Below, piece after piece: positions 5,644 through 6,775 of a DNA stretch of 6,775 nucleotides (its first letter is position 1; each line of letters starts with the position of its first letter). The DNA is taken from the NCBI GenBank assembly GCA_021798135.1, contig JAJZYI010000189.1, positions 1 to 6,775 on the forward strand. Direction: 5' to 3'. The notes below the pieces were generated by a model that saw only the letters and a program-made list of their open reading frames with translations, had not been told where the DNA came from and did no database searches. Origin of the DNA: Actinomycetes bacterium (GTDB lineage: Bacteria > Actinomycetota > Acidimicrobiia > Acidimicrobiales > UBA8190). Position numbers and translations under genes: made by a program.

Positions 5644-6775
5644 CCCGGCTGGCCGCCGAGCCGAGCGCACCCGACCGCACCGTGGTGTGCGTGTCGGTCA
5701 CCGAGGCAGGGCGCGCCATCGCCCACCGGCTGCCGTTCGCGCATCACCACGGCGACGTGGCCGGGACCGTCCGCCGGCTGTGGGCGGACGTCGACGGCTT
5801 CGTTCTGCTGCTGGCAGCGGGCGCCGCCGTGCGCATCGTCGCGCCGCTGCTGGCGGGCAAGGGCCGCGACCCGGCGGTGGTCTGCGTGGACGACGCGGCG
5901 CGCTGGGCCGTGGCCCTCGTCGGCGGCCACGGCGGCGCCAACGCCCTGGCCCGCCAGGTGGCCGCCCTCCTCGGCGCCGAGGCGGTCGTCACCACCGCCA
6001 CCGACACCACGCTGACCCCGGCGCTCGACCTGCTCCCTGGCTTCCGGGCGGCGGGGGACGTCGCCGGCGTGACCGCCGCCATGCTGGCCGGGCGCTCGCC
6101 GGTCGTGGAGGTGGCGCTGCCTGGGTGGCCCGCCCCAGCCGCCCTGGCCGGCGGTGCCGGCCCGGAGCGGGTCGTCGTCACCGACGCGGCGCTCGCCACC
6201 GAGGCGGGGGTGGCGGTGTTGCACCCGCCGTCGCTGGTGGCCGGAGTGGGCTGCTCGGCGGCGGCCGACCCGGACGAGGTTGGTGCCCTGTTGGACCGCA
6301 CCCTTGCCGGTGCCGGCCTGACCAGGGCCAGCGTCGGCTCGGCGGCAACCATCGACCGGCGTCGCCACCACCCGGCGGTCACGTCCCTCGGTCTCGAGGT
6401 GCAGGTGTTCTCGCCCACCGAGCTCGCCACCGTACCGGTTCCGAACCCGAGCACCGCCGTCGCCGACGCGGTCGGCACTCCGAGCGTGGCCGAGGCCGCC
6501 GCCCTCCTCGCCGCCGGGCCCGGCGCGTCGTTGGCGGTGGCGAAGCAGCGATCGGCGGCCGCCACGGTAGCGGTGGCCCGCCGGGCGGCGCCGGCCGGCT
6601 GCCTGTCGGTGGTCGGTCTCGGGCCCGGCGGCGTCGCCCACCGGACCCCGGCCGCCGCGACGGCGGTGCGCCACGCCGAGGTCGTCGTCGGCTACGGGCC
6701 CTACCTCGACCAGGCCGGCGACCTGCTGACCGCGTCGCAGGTCGTGGTGCGGTCACCGATCGGCGGCGAGGCAGA
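5640..6775 (+). CDS. cbiG-cobJ: CbiG-CobJ fusion: cobalt-precorrin-5A hydrolase / precorrin-3B C17-methyltransferase, 3' end cut
   Basis: An open frame of 378 codons that leaves the window without a stop. Residues 1 to about 315 form a CbiG protein: LLAAGAAVR (57-65) and APLLAGKGRDPAVV in the N-terminal domain, GGHGGAN (95-101), TTATD, a middle segment, and the C-terminal domain with VGCSAA (203-208), SAATIDRR, PNPSTAV and KQRSAAATVAVAR (302-314). CbiG opens the delta-lactone of cobalt-precorrin-5A and releases acetaldehyde. From residue 320 a second module begins with CLSVVGLGPGG (321-331) and VVVGYGPYLDQ (348 on), the start of a CobJ/CbiH methyltransferase, which methylates C17 and contracts the ring. 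The GTG start overlaps the cobM stop by 4 bases with no visible Shine-Dalgarno. The two-domain order is a known fusion for this pathway. Most of the CobJ domain lies outside the window. Confidence 0.92.
   Translation, partial: MTRLAAEPSAPDRTVVCVSVTEAGRAIAHRLPFAHHHGDVAGTVRRLWADVDGFVLLLAAGAAVRIVAPLLAGKGRDPAVVCVDDAARWAVALVGGHGGANALARQVAALLGAEAVVTTATDTTLTPALDLLPGFRAAGDVAGVTAAMLAGRSPVVEVALPGWPAPAALAGGAGPERVVVTDAALATEAGVAVLHPPSLVAGVGCSAAADPDEVGALLDRTLAGAGLTRASVGSAATIDRRRHHPAVTSLGLEVQVFSPTELATVPVPNPSTAVADAVGTPSVAEAAALLAAGPGASLAVAKQRSAAATVAVARRAAPAGCLSVVGLGPGGVAHRTPAAATAVRHAEVVVGYGPYLDQAGDLLTASQVVVRSPIGGEA

Noticed and set aside
5571..6674. 367-codon minus-strand open frame opposite cbiG-cobJ
   Set aside because: Composition is that of a shadow frame, while the plus-strand frame carries clear CbiG and CobJ motifs.

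Overview
The window is very GC-rich DNA with tight gene packing, GTG starts and 4-base stop/start overlaps, which suggests a high-GC actinobacterium (Actinomycetota; the class cannot be fixed from this sequence alone). It is part of a cobalamin (vitamin B12) corrin-ring biosynthesis locus, interrupted by an unusual transporter-kinase fusion gene.

Left part (1-1064): a clear cobalamin riboswitch lies on the minus strand and runs off the left edge, so it must control a leftward gene outside the window. Next to it is an array of about six 24-base tandem repeats, each able to form a small GC hairpin. The precorrin-6A reductase gene cobK follows on the plus strand from a GTG at 264. Middle (1072-3777, minus strand): one uninterrupted gene encodes an NCS1-type nucleobase/cation symporter joined to a PfkB (ribokinase-family) kinase through thirteen perfect-length hexapeptide repeats (an 18-base minisatellite). 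It converges on cobK with only 7 bases between the stop codons.

Right part (3778-6775): an intergenic region of about 330 bases holds candidate divergent promoters and a second, diverged cobalamin riboswitch on the plus strand. This leads into a coupled operon: cobI (precorrin-2 C20-methyltransferase), cobM (precorrin-4 C11-methyltransferase) and a cbiG-cobJ fusion (cobalt-precorrin-5A hydrolase joined to precorrin-3B C17-methyltransferase), the last cut by the right edge.

CobI, CobJ, CobM, CbiG and CobK all act between precorrin-2 and precorrin-6B. The CbiG domain points to the cobalt-early (anaerobic-type) route or a hybrid. The B12 genes are probably repressed when cobalamin is abundant. 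The symporter-kinase probably imports a nucleobase or nucleoside-like compound and phosphorylates it on the cytoplasmic side; its substrate, and whether it is linked to B12 metabolism or is just a neighbour, are not known.
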